NCBI RefSeq assembly: GCF_000732485.2 | Contig: NZ_JAQV02000013.1 | Coordinates: 1 to 64,000 of the forward strand | From: Bacillus sp. SJS | GTDB taxonomy: Bacteria; Bacillota; Bacilli; Bacillales; Bacillaceae | DNA: 64,000 bases | Direction: 5' to 3' | In this document: positions 1 through 8,820 of the stretch, one piece after another | Layout of the letters: every line of letters starts with the position of its first letter | Position numbering within the stretch: position 1 is the first letter of the stretch | Notes under the pieces: generated by a model | Seen by the model: the letters and a program-made list of their open reading frames with translations, nothing else | Told to the model about the DNA's origin: nothing | Database searches by the model: none | Translations under genes and position numbers: made by a program

Positions 1-93
1 TCAGGGAACCAAAAAAAAACGAAATCTAGGCACCCTTAGCTTCGCGTTGTCTTTTTCAAGAAGTTATTTTCAGGGTAGCTTTGAATAAACCAA

Positions 94-127
94 ACCACGC
101 ATGTCCAGGCGGATGTGCGTGGTTTTT
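94..127 (+). terminator. Rho-independent terminator of an upstream transcript
   Basis: An 8-bp stem (94-101 with 116-123) is followed by a short T run. It most likely ends a gene left of the window and also faces the end of the EAL gene. Nothing else is recognisable in bases 1-93. Confidence 0.6.
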
Positions 128-167
128 ATATGTTTATAAAAAGAAAATGAAATGGCCGGCAGTTCCA

Positions 168-1190
168 TTACTGAATCATATCGGCAAACAATTTTTCTTG
201 TCCTGCAGGGGATGCTTCAGGTTTTCCAATTAAATACCCCTGACCCAGTGTAATTCCGATTGATTGCAAAAAGGTATATTCATCTTCTGTTTCGATTCCT
301 TCCGCCAGAACAGTGATGGATAAATCGTCAGCCAGAGCTTGTACATTTTTAAGGAAAGTTTGTTTTTCAGAATCTTTATGGCAATCGGTAATATAATGGC
401 GATCGATTTTCACGAAGTCAGGTTTCAGGTTTTCCAGAACCTCGTAAGTAGAATATCCGCTGCCCATATCATCAAGCGCTACTTTCATGCCGTTTGCCCG
501 ATATGTGTCCAGTATACTCTTTAAGTGTTCCATATCATTGATTTTTTCGGTTTCTACTACTTCAAATATTAAGTCATCCGGACTGACTCCGTATTGCTTT
601 ACCATTTTAAAGGTGTGCTGCAGGCAGTGCTCGGGGTTATAAATAGAAGACGGGATAAAGTTAATGAAAGATTTGATGCCATGCTTAACTTGATTTGAGC
701 GGGCAATAATGGCAAGCTCCCGTGCCCTTCGATCAAGAATAGACTGCATCCCTGTTTTAATCGCAGTGTCAAAGAGTTTAAAAGGCGACACAGGTGGATT
801 AAAGCTTCTCAGCAGCGATTCATAGCCGAAAATCTGACCGCTTTCCAAATTCACGATTGGCTGAAAGAAACTTAGAAATTCCCCTTTGTTAATCAGGCTG
901 ACAAGGTCTTTGTATATAACACGTTCATAAATATAGCTAAAGGGAGAATAGGCGAGAGGCTGTTCAGGATTTCTTGACAGGGCCCCTTTTATTAGACTGG
1001 TATTTGTCTGTTCATGAAGGTCTTGCAGCAGGCTTGCGAGTTCTTTCCCATTTGAATAGGGGATTGATAAGCTTCCATCCGCATTCTCCAAAAATTTTCT
1101 GGCAGTAACATTTTCTTCTAGATTATGCAGAATCAAAAAGCCGTTATCAGGAAATGGAGGCGCAGGTGTACAGGAAGTGCAGTAGTTCAT
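168..1190 (-). CDS. EAL-domain c-di-GMP phosphodiesterase
   Basis: 340-residue soluble protein with a C-terminal EAL domain (about residues 100-335) that should hydrolyse c-di-GMP to pGpG. Signature residues are kept: the EAL position reads YESLLR, followed by FINFIP, FEVVETE, LDDMGSGYS (both metal aspartates), FVKID, AEGIE and GQGYL, so activity is plausible. The N-terminal ~95 residues hold CTSC, a possible metal-binding or redox pair, and no recognisable domain; no membrane segment is visible. The ATG follows a good ribosome site (AAAGGAG). It is transcribed away from pfkA and stands alone. It resembles the stand-alone EAL proteins of Bacillus; I do not assign a symbol. Confidence 0.88.
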   Translation of the reverse strand: MNYCTSCTPAPPFPDNGFLILHNLEENVTARKFLENADGSLSIPYSNGKELASLLQDLHEQTNTSLIKGALSRNPEQPLAYSPFSYIYERVIYKDLVSLINKGEFLSFFQPIVNLESGQIFGYESLLRSFNPPVSPFKLFDTAIKTGMQSILDRRARELAIIARSNQVKHGIKSFINFIPSSIYNPEHCLQHTFKMVKQYGVSPDDLIFEVVETEKINDMEHLKSILDTYRANGMKVALDDMGSGYSTYEVLENLKPDFVKIDRHYITDCHKDSEKQTFLKNVQALADDLSITVLAEGIETEDEYTFLQSIGITLGQGYLIGKPEASPAGQEKLFADMIQ

Positions 1191-1300
1191 TATGTCGCTC
1201 CTTTTTGGTTTCTTAGACCAAATGTAATGAGTCTATTGTATCAAAAACGGTGGGAATTTTACAGCGATAAATCAGAATGAAATTATATTTAGTAAGGTAA

Positions 1301-2341
<1,041 letters not shown>

Positions 2342-2345
2342 CTAT

Positions 2346-2379
2346 AGCAAAAAGCCCGCTGCTGCCAGCGGGCTTTTGC
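2346..2379. terminator. Bidirectional terminator, pfkA / TM2-like gene
   Basis: A long stem with core AGCCCGCTG/CAGCGGGCT is flanked by A and T runs. It can end both the rightward pfkA transcript and the leftward membrane-protein transcript. Confidence 0.85.
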
Positions 2380-2843
2380 TATACCTTATAAAATCTGATG
2401 AGCAGAAATCTAATACCGAAGCCGGCTGCAAGTCCGGGTATAAGAAAAAGCATAGGAAGCCAGACTGGTCCAGGCATGATTCCAAAAAAAGAAACGCGGT
2501 CGGAAAACATGATTCCAATCGTAACAAAGTAGGCGGAAAAGGCAAATGGAAGGAAGGATAGCGGGGGGGATGGTCCATCTGCGAATTTGTAAGCATCATA
2601 CATAGCAAACATATATACGCATGGGTAAAACATAAGCCATTGAGGATCTGAAGTATTAAATGCTTTAGTGATGTCCCCGTTAAAACTGTATTTTATTGTA
2701 AGATTGAAGAGTGCATTCAGATTTATTAAAAATTCGAGAGCAATAAAGACTACGCCTTTTCCGAAATGTCCGTTTAAAAACTGCCCGAACCCAGGCAGGG
2801 CAATGCTCCACAAAATGGCTTCCAGTTTGCCTGTTTTTTTCAT
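2379..2843 (-). CDS. TM2-like small membrane protein
   Basis: About 154 residues with four or five hydrophobic segments. The N-terminal stretch around LPGFGQFLNGHFGKG matches the G-x-x-Q-x-x-x-G pattern of TM2-type membrane proteins, a family without a clear biochemical role. The start at 2843 is preferred because GGAGC sits 8 bases upstream; an in-frame ATG 18 codons earlier has no good ribosome site and adds a charged, non-family leader. It converges on pfkA and shares its terminator. The function is unknown. Confidence 0.7.
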   Translation of the reverse strand: MKKTGKLEAILWSIALPGFGQFLNGHFGKGVVFIALEFLINLNALFNLTIKYSFNGDITKAFNTSDPQWLMFYPCVYMFAMYDAYKFADGPSPPLSFLPFAFSAYFVTIGIMFSDRVSFFGIMPGPVWLPMLFLIPGLAAGFGIRFLLIRFYKV

Positions 2844-2999
2844 CAAAAAGCTCCGTTCACTCGTTTTTAATAGGTTTCCCGCATCCTGCCTGAACATACA
2901 TCCCGGCTAAACAATTGAGGAATGCAAAAAAAGATTGAAATATTTTCCTTTATCAGCTACCTTTACAATAGATGAATTGCAAGAAAGGGGACTTTTCTC

Positions 3000-3365
3000 A
3001 TGCGCTACAATCGTTCTGAATCATTCCGTTTTGTATTCTCAGATCCTATTGATGCCTCATTTTCTATTACTGAAAAAGCGGGTGAGGAAATCAACACGAA
3101 ACCAGGTGAAGCTGTTATTATGGACATCAGCCCATCGGGACTGAAGCTTATCTCACATCTGGAGCTGCCGATGGAGGAACCGATAATTTTACATATCTCC
3201 TTTAAGATTAGAGATGAGGAAATTGAACTGAAGGGAGAGCCGATGTGGAAAAAGCCAACCGGTTCAGGATTTCAGTATGGAATCAGAAGTCTCAATGATC
3301 AGATTCTAAAAAACAGGATTGTTAAAGAGTTAAAAGAATACGCACAAACCAAACCTAAAAATTAA
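3000..3365 (+). CDS. PilZ-like domain protein, putative c-di-GMP receptor
   Basis: 121-residue protein with the PilZ layout. It has an N-terminal arginine-rich segment (RYNRSESFR) and the D-x-S-x-x-G motif (DISPSG) at about residues 42-47, followed by beta-rich sequence and a charged C-terminal helix. PilZ domains bind c-di-GMP through these two motifs; here the arginine motif is not a perfect R-x-x-x-R, so binding is inferred. It is a single gene with its own terminator. An EAL gene 2 kb away and other c-di-GMP genes in the window make a receptor role reasonable. It is shorter than the two-domain YpfA/DgrA protein. Confidence 0.7.
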   Translation: MRYNRSESFRFVFSDPIDASFSITEKAGEEINTKPGEAVIMDISPSGLKLISHLELPMEEPIILHISFKIRDEEIELKGEPMWKKPTGSGFQYGIRSLNDQILKNRIVKELKEYAQTKPKN

Positions 3366-3369
3366 CCGG

Positions 3370-3402
3370 AACAGGCTTTTTTTATAAAAGCTTGTTTTTT
3401 TT
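3370..3402 (+). terminator. Terminator after the PilZ-like gene
   Basis: AACAGGCTTTT pairs with AAAAGCTTGTT across a 5-base loop and is followed by eight T. Confidence 0.75.
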
Positions 3403-3455
3403 CGCTACTTTTTCATTCCTCCGCTGTATTGCTATAACGAAAGGGGGTGAGAAAC

Positions 3456-3674
3456 ATGGCACAAGCAGTACTTATCGACAGACAGCTGCGTCTTGTATAT
3501 GACCTCGGTCTTAATATGGAAGGCAAGCAGGTTTTTAAGTCAAAGACGTACAGTAATGTAAAACCTGCAGCTGATCCAGAACAGCTGTTGGCAACAGCAG
3601 TTATTCTTTCCGGACTGCAGAAATACCCGCTTTTCGCAGCAGAACGGATGGATACAAATGAAATTCAAAACTAA
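3456..3674 (+). CDS. DUF1659 family protein
   Basis: 72-residue soluble protein beginning MAQAVLIDRQL, typical of the DUF1659 family; function unknown. The ATG at 3456 is preferred over a GTG at 3447 because the ribosome site AAGGGGG covers that GTG. It is followed 17 bases later by a DUF2922 gene and then a YvrJ-type membrane peptide, apparently as one transcript. The recurrence of these three small genes together in Bacillaceae suggests a shared function, but none has been assigned. Confidence 0.8.
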   Translation: MAQAVLIDRQLRLVYDLGLNMEGKQVFKSKTYSNVKPAADPEQLLATAVILSGLQKYPLFAAERMDTNEIQN

Positions 3675-3691
3675 GAATTGGAGTGTTGTAA

Positions 3692-3910
3692 ATGGCAAAG
3701 ACGCTTGAACTGCAATTTGTAAACGAGCAGGGCAAAACCGTTACCATCAGTGTAGACGCGCCCAAAGATTCATTAACAAAGGATGAAATTGCTGAAGCGA
3801 TGGACGGGTTGATGGCAGCAAATGTCTTCATTTCCGGAGGCGGAAATCTGACATCGAAAAAAGGGGCAAGAACGGTTGACCGAACGGTTACCGAAATGGA
3901 AATAAAATAA
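3692..3910 (+). CDS. DUF2922 family protein
   Basis: 72-residue protein starting MAKTLELQFVNEQGKTVTI and containing FISGGGNLTSKKGA; both features are characteristic of DUF2922. The predicted structure is beta-rich with a central helix (LTKDEIAEAMDGLM). No catalytic motif is visible. It is the middle gene of the DUF1659-DUF2922-YvrJ unit, and its function is unknown. Confidence 0.8.
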   Translation: MAKTLELQFVNEQGKTVTISVDAPKDSLTKDEIAEAMDGLMAANVFISGGGNLTSKKGARTVDRTVTEMEIK

Positions 3911-3963
3911 CTGAAACAGGGGGCTGACATTGTCAGTCCCCTGTTTCGAAAGGAGGAAGCCTG

Positions 3964-4158
3964 ATGGAACAATGGCTTCAGTTAATTGGGGATACGGGAT
4001 TTCCAATTGTCGTAACCATGTATTTGATGCATAGGATTGAAGGCAAGCTTGATGTGTTAATCCAAACCATTCAAATGCTTCCGGTGCGTATGCAGGAGGA
4101 AAACAGGGAATCTGGAGATCGGCTGGGCAGAATCCATTTAACTGAAAAAGTGCAATGA
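3964..4158 (+). CDS. YvrJ family small membrane protein
   Basis: 64 residues: a single hydrophobic N-terminal segment (about residues 6-23, ending MYLMHRIEGKLD) followed by an amphipathic, charged tail. This is the usual YvrJ pattern and is reminiscent of small holin-like membrane peptides. The start follows a strong AAAGGAGG. It ends the three-gene unit and is followed by a strong terminator. Membrane location is inferred; function is unknown. Confidence 0.75.
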   Translation: MEQWLQLIGDTGFPIVVTMYLMHRIEGKLDVLIQTIQMLPVRMQEENRESGDRLGRIHLTEKVQ

Positions 4159-4160
4159 AA

Positions 4161-4191
4161 AAAGCCCGGTCTCATATTGAGACCGGGCTTT
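4161..4191. terminator. Bidirectional terminator, yvrJ-like gene / swrC
   Basis: AAAGCCCGGTCTCA pairs perfectly with TGAGACCGGGCTTT around a 3-base loop, between two convergent transcripts. Confidence 0.88.
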
Positions 4192-4201
4192 AAATCAGTT
4201 A

Positions 4202-7200
4202 TTATACTTCAGCGGACATGCTGTTTCTTTTACGTTCCTTTTTGGCTTGTTTAATGAAAAATAACTCGTAAACAACTGGTACGATAATAAGAGTAAGCAA
4301 TGTTGATGAAGTTAATCCGCCAATTACTGTGATGGCAAGACCCTTAGAAATCAAGGTTCCGGAAGAAGTCGTGAATGCTAAAGGCAAAAGTGCCGCAATC
4401 GTTGCAAAGGCCGTCATCAGTATTGGACGCAAACGTGTTTTACCGGCTTCAATAAGCGCTTCGCGAATAACATGCCCTTTTTGTTCACGGTTTTGTCCAA
4501 TTCGGTCTACCATAACAATGGCATTCGTCGTCACGATTCCAATTAGCATAAGCAGGCCGATCATAACACTGACACTAAGCGGTTCTTTCGCTAAATATAA
4601 GCCTAAGAGAGACCCGACCGGTACAAAAATCAAGGAAGAAAGAATGACGAATGGGATACGCGCCTGACCGAATGTAATCAGCATTGTAATATATACAAGC
4701 CCGATTGCAACGGCCATTGCCAGCCCAAGCTGCTGGAATGTCTGAACCGTTTCATCGCTTCCTCCGCCTCCTTCAAAAGATACTCCCTTAGGAAGATCAA
4801 CATCGCTTTTTACCCCTTCAATGACAGAGGAAGAGACTTCTGCTATATTATCTGATGTAATTTGCGCACTAACCTGAGCGTACACTTTACCATCTAATCG
4901 CTGAATGGAAGTATAAGCGTCCGTTTCTTTCACGTCAGCCACATCAGAAAGCTTAATAGGACCCTTTTGACTGAAAATCACAGTATCTTTCAGCTTATCA
5001 ACCGATGTAACATCTTCACCATAACTTAACTCAACGCTCCGTTCCTTTCCGTCCAACTTCAAATCCCCGACATCGACCGGTTTGGTCTGATCAGAAACGG
5101 TGCCAAGCACTTGGAAGCCTGAAACGCCATATTCATCAGCCTTTTCAGGTTTGATTGTTACAACAGCCTGCTTTTGTTTATCAGCAAAGTTGTTGGAAAC
5201 ATATTTCAGATCTTTGTTTTTATTTAAGTAATCCTCTACTTTTTTCGCAGCATCTGATAAAGCATTTAAATCATTGGAATAAAGGTCAATATTTACATTG
5301 TTATTGGAAGGCGGGCCACCGCTGCTTTGCTCCTGAATGCCAAGCTTAGCTTCGGGTGCCTGCACCTCTGCGATATTTTCCATCTTTTTCTGTAAATCTT
5401 TAATATACTCTGAAACCTCTGTTCCGTCTTTCAAGGTAATAAAGTAACTGGCTTTATTCTCCCTCTTTAAGCCGGTAGTGAAATCACGGCTTCCGACTCC
5501 TGCGGTGATTTCTTCAATCGCTTCTTCTTTATCGAACATTTTTTCAAGCTCAAGCGAGACTTCGTTTGTCTTATCCAGAGTAGTGGAAGACGGCAGTTCA
5601 ATACTAGCTACCAATGTTTTTTGTTCTTCGTTTGGAATGAAGGTAAAGCCAAGCCCGCTTACTAGGAACACAGATCCAAATAGCAGGAGAAGGGAAAGAC
5701 CGATTACAGTGATTTTGTGATTAAGAGACCATTCAATCACGCCGGCATAAAACTTTTGAAGCGGTCCTTCTTTTTCTTCCTTAGGTACTTTTTTAAATGA
5801 AAACCTTGCTAGGATCGGTACGATGGTAACCGATACAAGAAGGGATGTGATCAGTGAAAAGATAATCGTTAGTGCAAAAGGAAGGAAGAATTCTCCAGTA
5901 ATGCCTCCGACAAACCCGAGCGGCAGGAATACGACAACCGTGGTAATGGTTGAAGATGTGATAGCCTTCAATATTTCTTTTGTGGAGTCCTCAATTAGTT
6001 CATTAGTTACACCTGTATTTGTTTTCCTTACTCGTCTGAATACATTCTCGATTACAACGATGCTGTCATCGACAACCCGGCCTACTGCAACTGCCATTCC
6101 GCCAAGCGTCATGATATTCAATGAGATATCAAGCTGATTTAAGAAAATGGATGTTACTAGCAGTGAAAGAGGGATGGATACTATCGCAATAATCGTTGCC
6201 CGGAAATTCCGCAGGAAAACCAATACAGCAAGCGATGCAAACAAAGCTCCAAGCAGACCTTCGCGAATCAGCGTCTCTACGGATTTCTCAATTCCTTCAG
6301 CCTGATCAAATCCGATGGAATAATCAAGCTCATCATTGTATTTCTCAAGGGTTTTGATTACTTCGTCTGCAACCTCAACCGTGTTAGCATCCTGTTTCTT
6401 TGTTATCGCCATTGATAAAGAATCTTTTAGATTATATCTTGTCAGCTCCGGACGGTCGGTTACAGTTTCAATCTTTGCAATGTCTTTTAATTTAACCGGT
6501 TCCTGCTGAGCTTGCTGTGCTGAACCAGCAGCTGCAGAAGGCGCATCTCCTTGAGGAGGACCCGCTGGTGATTGGGTGCTTGGAGCTTGCTGGCCTTGTG
6601 ATGCTCCCTCTTGAGGAGCTGATGGGGCAGAAGCTGCTGTGGTGAGCTGCAGCTCTTTTAATGTATTTACTTCATTTAAGCCTTCTTGAACCCTGATTGG
6701 AATTTCGGTATCTTTTTCAACCACGTTTCCAGCAGGGAAAGATAAGTATTTTTCGTTAATTTTGTCTTTTATTTGTGAAAGAGAAAGTCCGCTTTTTTCA
6801 GCCTTTTCCTTATCAACTGTTATTCGGACAACTTCTTCCTTCAATCCTCCGACCGATACACTATTGATTCCGGAAATTTTATTAAGCTCTGGAATCACAT
6901 CGTCCTGAAGGAGTTTTTCAATATCGGCATCCTCTTTTGTGAAAAGGGATATGTTGAAGATAGGGAAGGTTCCAAATGAAAAACGGTTGACTTTCGTCTC
7001 GGCTGTATCAGGCAGATTTGCTTCACCAATTAAGGTGTTGATTTGATCTTCTACCTTGTCAATGTCCGTATTAAACGGGAATTCCAGATTTATAATTCCG
7101 ACACTTTCATAAGAAGAACTTGTGATGCTTTTAACACCATCAATGCCTTTAAATTCATCTTCAAGCTTGGATGTTACCTGTTCGCTGACATCGTCAGGAG

Positions 7201-7366
7201 ATGCACCGGGATACACAGCTTCGACCGATACTTGAGGAAATTCAATGTTCGGCAGGAGATCTACCTTAAGCTGTGTAAAGCTGTATAGCCCTCCAAGAAT
7301 CAGGAGAAAGGAAATAATAAAAACAGCTACCGCATTTTTAAGGCTAAATTTTGTTAAAAAATTCAT
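4202..7366 (-). CDS. swrC: RND-family efflux transporter, SwrC/AcrB type
   Basis: 1054-residue inner-membrane pump of the resistance-nodulation-division family, proton-driven. The layout is classical: TM1 at residues 12-30, a large extracytoplasmic loop, a TM2-6 block around 360-545, a second large loop and a final TM block around 870-1035, with motifs such as VGRVVDDSIVVIENV and GIVTTNAIVMVDR. SwrC of B. subtilis gives surfactin self-resistance and supports swarming; orthology is inferred from similarity and length. Residues 243-290 are a low-complexity Ala/Gln/Pro/Ser/Gly stretch inserted in the first loop. It is monocistronic and opposite to its neighbours. Confidence 0.88.
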   Translation of the reverse strand: MNFLTKFSLKNAVAVFIISFLLILGGLYSFTQLKVDLLPNIEFPQVSVEAVYPGASPDDVSEQVTSKLEDEFKGIDGVKSITSSSYESVGIINLEFPFNTDIDKVEDQINTLIGEANLPDTAETKVNRFSFGTFPIFNISLFTKEDADIEKLLQDDVIPELNKISGINSVSVGGLKEEVVRITVDKEKAEKSGLSLSQIKDKINEKYLSFPAGNVVEKDTEIPIRVQEGLNEVNTLKELQLTTAASAPSAPQEGASQGQQAPSTQSPAGPPQGDAPSAAAGSAQQAQQEPVKLKDIAKIETVTDRPELTRYNLKDSLSMAITKKQDANTVEVADEVIKTLEKYNDELDYSIGFDQAEGIEKSVETLIREGLLGALFASLAVLVFLRNFRATIIAIVSIPLSLLVTSIFLNQLDISLNIMTLGGMAVAVGRVVDDSIVVIENVFRRVRKTNTGVTNELIEDSTKEILKAITSSTITTVVVFLPLGFVGGITGEFFLPFALTIIFSLITSLLVSVTIVPILARFSFKKVPKEEKEGPLQKFYAGVIEWSLNHKITVIGLSLLLLFGSVFLVSGLGFTFIPNEEQKTLVASIELPSSTTLDKTNEVSLELEKMFDKEEAIEEITAGVGSRDFTTGLKRENKASYFITLKDGTEVSEYIKDLQKKMENIAEVQAPEAKLGIQEQSSGGPPSNNNVNIDLYSNDLNALSDAAKKVEDYLNKNKDLKYVSNNFADKQKQAVVTIKPEKADEYGVSGFQVLGTVSDQTKPVDVGDLKLDGKERSVELSYGEDVTSVDKLKDTVIFSQKGPIKLSDVADVKETDAYTSIQRLDGKVYAQVSAQITSDNIAEVSSSVIEGVKSDVDLPKGVSFEGGGGSDETVQTFQQLGLAMAVAIGLVYITMLITFGQARIPFVILSSLIFVPVGSLLGLYLAKEPLSVSVMIGLLMLIGIVTTNAIVMVDRIGQNREQKGHVIREALIEAGKTRLRPILMTAFATIAALLPLAFTTSSGTLISKGLAITVIGGLTSSTLLTLIIVPVVYELFFIKQAKKERKRNSMSAEV

Positions 7367-7508
7367 GGCTACACCTCTTTGTTTTAGTTATACAAAAGTT
7401 ATACAAGATTTACTATACTCCCTTTTTCGTGAAATTGCATCTATAAAACGTAAATTATTTGTGACGAAATTGTAATCATGGCCCCATTCAATTCAAAGCC
7501 CTCCTGAA

Positions 7509-7724
7509 TTAGCTGGAGTAATCCGAGGAGGTGAAACTTGCGGCTAATATCTGATCCACACGAAATGTCCGCATTTTTCCTCTAAGCAGACATCTTGCAA
7601 TGATTGATGTGGCAGTTTTCTTCATAATAATGATGTTTCTCTGGCTGATTTCACCTTTCTTTGAAAGATAAATCACTTGTATAGGTTTTTGATGATCCAT
7701 GCTTTCCCTGAATAAATAGCCCAT
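7509..7724 (-). CDS. Small WYL-like protein, putative SOS gene
   Basis: 71 residues, one small beta-rich domain: IQVIYLSKKGEISQR, then an IIARCLLRGKMRTFRVDQILAA stretch read in two parts (residues about 43-50 and 51-64). This resembles the core of WYL domains, which often sense nucleic acid or DNA damage, but lacks any DNA-binding domain. Small proteins of this type adjoin translesion polymerase genes in some Bacillus genomes, to my recollection. A strong ribosome site (GGAGGG) precedes the ATG. The divergent upstream region carries two LexA-like boxes, one lying just upstream of this gene's -10, so SOS induction is likely. The exact function is unknown. Confidence 0.62.
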   Translation of the reverse strand: MGYLFRESMDHQKPIQVIYLSKKGEISQRNIIIMKKTATSIIARCLLRGKMRTFRVDQILAASFTSSDYSS

Positions 7725-7754
7725 TTTTTACCCTCCATTGAGTTCATTAAATAC

Positions 7755-7805
7755 ATTATATGCGAACATGTGTACTTAATGCTATTATAATAGAACGCAT
7801 GTTCT
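7755..7805. promoter_or_regulatory. Divergent promoters with two LexA (SOS) boxes
   Basis: Two 14-mers each match the Gram-positive SOS consensus CGAACRNRYGTTYC at 12 of 14 positions: CGAACATGTGTACT at 7763-7776 and AGAACGCATGTTCT at 7792-7805. Perfect -10 hexamers occur on both strands: TATAAT at 7786-7791 rightward, and its complement at 7755-7760 leftward. Box 1 lies within the leftward spacer and overlaps the rightward -35 region; box 2 starts at the base after the rightward -10. One repressor could thus silence both transcripts. The -35 elements are weak. Confidence 0.65.
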
Positions 7806-7833
7806 TAAAAGTATACGGTATTTCTGGAGGGAA

Positions 7834-8049
7834 ATGGATATGAGACATTACATTATGTACACATATGTTATACAAGGCGAGAGATTTATGAAGATTATGG
7901 ATTTCCAGGAAGGACGTATTATAGAGGTTTCTGTTGCAGAATGGGAAGAGGGAGGGCTGTATTATGAATTAGCAATGGACCTGGAAGGGTTTAAGAGGAA
8001 AATTAATGAAGGCCACTATGATTATTACCCGCCAAAAACAAAAAAATGA
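7834..8049 (+). CDS. Small hypothetical protein, putative SOS gene
   Basis: 71 residues, acidic and rich in aromatic residues (GGLYYELAMD, HYDYYPPKTKK); no family recognised, no signal peptide or membrane segment. The ribosome site GGAGGGAA lies 3-8 bases before the ATG at 7834; an ATG two codons later would be better spaced, so the first two residues are uncertain. It is transcribed divergently from the WYL-like gene under two LexA-like boxes, which suggests a DNA-damage role. The next small gene follows 90 bases downstream and may be co-transcribed. Confidence 0.6.
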   Translation: MDMRHYIMYTYVIQGERFMKIMDFQEGRIIEVSVAEWEEGGLYYELAMDLEGFKRKINEGHYDYYPPKTKK

Positions 8050-8139
8050 AGGAGGGGGGAGGGGCGGTATCGAATTACTTAATCAATAGAGAAATGACTT
8101 TTTACTGCAGGGCATACACTTTACAAAGGGGTGTTGGCA

Positions 8140-8382
8140 ATGTCGGAAAAGGAACAAATCCAGGAAGTTCATAAGCTGTCGCAGGATATCTTAAGAACAC
8201 TTTTAAAGGATGGGTATGAGGGTGATAACAGGGGATTAAGGAAAGCAGTTGAGCTTTTGTCGAGATCAGTTGGGGACTTGTCGGTCATGCATGATAAACG
8301 AGATGTTTGCCACGAGGATCTATTGAAAGGGACACTGGCTAAGGTGCGAATATCCTATAATGCAATACAAAACAATCAATAG
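8140..8382 (+). CDS. Hypothetical small helical protein
   Basis: 80 residues, mostly helical and charged (EVHKLSQDILRTLLKDGYE; LRKAVELLSRSVGDL). It has no recognised domain and no membrane segment. The ATG at 8140 is preferred because AAAGGGGTG lies 6-14 bases upstream; a GTG at 8131 is part of that ribosome site. It lies downstream of the SOS-type gene and ahead of a clear terminator, so it may belong to the same transcript. Confidence 0.6.
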   Translation: MSEKEQIQEVHKLSQDILRTLLKDGYEGDNRGLRKAVELLSRSVGDLSVMHDKRDVCHEDLLKGTLAKVRISYNAIQNNQ

Positions 8383-8392
8383 ACATCGAGTG

Positions 8393-8424
8393 AATCCGTT
8401 TCTAATTTTAGAAACGGATTTATT
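8393..8424 (+). terminator. Terminator after the hypothetical gene
   Basis: A perfect 12-bp stem (AATCCGTTTCTA/TAGAAACGGATT) with a 4-base loop, then TATTTA. Confidence 0.7.
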
Positions 8425-8569
8425 TAGGCTTGTGCCAGTGCCCGCAAAATGAAGGCGGACTTCCTTCCGTATCTATTGGCTGGTCACGATTGTCATTGGG
8501 CTCCCCTTGTAAAATGTGGGCTATAGGACTTATTTTACCAAACGTGTGTTCTGTTTTGGGCTGGTTATG

Positions 8570-8578
8570 TGCTATAAT
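8570..8578 (+). promoter_or_regulatory. Extended -10 promoter of the toxin mRNA
   Basis: TGCTATAAT gives a perfect -10 with the TGn extension. A weak -35 (TTCTGT) lies 18 bases upstream. The transcript would start near 8585, leaving a ~55-base leader. Confidence 0.65.
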
Positions 8579-8613
8579 GGACTTGCAGCAGGTTGCCCGG
8601 ATAACGGGAGAAT

Positions 8614-8631
8614 CCCCTTGCGGAAAGGGGG
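8614..8631 (+). promoter_or_regulatory. Hairpin masking the toxin ribosome site
   Basis: CCCCTT (8614-8619) pairs with AAGGGG (8625-8630) around a 5-base loop, so the Shine-Dalgarno GGGGG of the toxin lies in the stem. Masked ribosome sites are usual in type I toxin mRNAs. Confidence 0.6.
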
Positions 8632-8640
8632 TGAGGTGGC

Positions 8641-8724
8641 ATGACCATTTATGAGAGTCTGATTTTGATGCTCACGTTTGGTTCTGTGGTTATCGCGATT
8701 CTTTCTTTTCCGAGAAAAAAATAA
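8641..8724 (+). CDS. Putative holin-like type I toxin peptide
   Basis: 27-residue peptide: MTIYESLILMLTFGSVV followed by IAILSFPRKK. It has one transmembrane helix, a short acidic N-terminus and a basic end. This is the pattern of the putative holin-like toxin family (TxpA/BsrG-like type I toxins), whose members insert into the membrane and are controlled by antisense RNA. It has an extended -10 promoter, a leader hairpin masking GGGGG, and an opposing small RNA overlapping its 3' end. It is too short for routine gene calling. Toxicity is inferred from the family. Confidence 0.78.
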   Translation: MTIYESLILMLTFGSVVIAILSFPRKK

Positions 8725-8820
8725 CCTTCTCAAAAAGAGAAGGCTAACACACTGAGTAATTCTGCTGTGGCTGTATTAGATGTTGGCGCATCTAATCAGC
8801 CTTATACCGGTTTTCAATCC
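8709..8820 (-). ncRNA. Predicted antisense antitoxin RNA
   Basis: On the minus strand an extended -10 (TGATATACT, complement of 8827-8835) would start RNA near 8820. The RNA runs through a 13-bp hairpin (8769-8801). It meets a terminator made of CCTTCTC-TTTTT-GAGAAGG (complement of 8725-8743) followed by a T-rich tract. The ~110-base product would pair with the last codons and 3' UTR of the toxin mRNA, as RatA does with txpA and SR4 with bsrG. The ends are predictions. Confidence 0.65.
8769..8801. other. Strong hairpin in the toxin 3' UTR / antisense overlap
   Basis: GGCTG-T-ATTAGATG pairs with CATCTAAT-CAGCC around TTGGCG: 13 pairs with one bulge. It can form in both RNAs, so it may act as the kissing loop or as the end of the toxin mRNA. 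The rest of 8836-9008 shows no gene. Confidence 0.6.

Noticed and set aside
8430-8654. A 74-codon open frame overlapping the toxin leader
   Set aside because: It lacks a ribosome site and runs across the toxin promoter; the 27-codon frame at 8641 has the proper signal.
8769-8801. CRISPR-like or transposon inverted repeat
   Set aside because: It is a single hairpin explained by the toxin/antisense RNA pair; no spacers or transposase are present.
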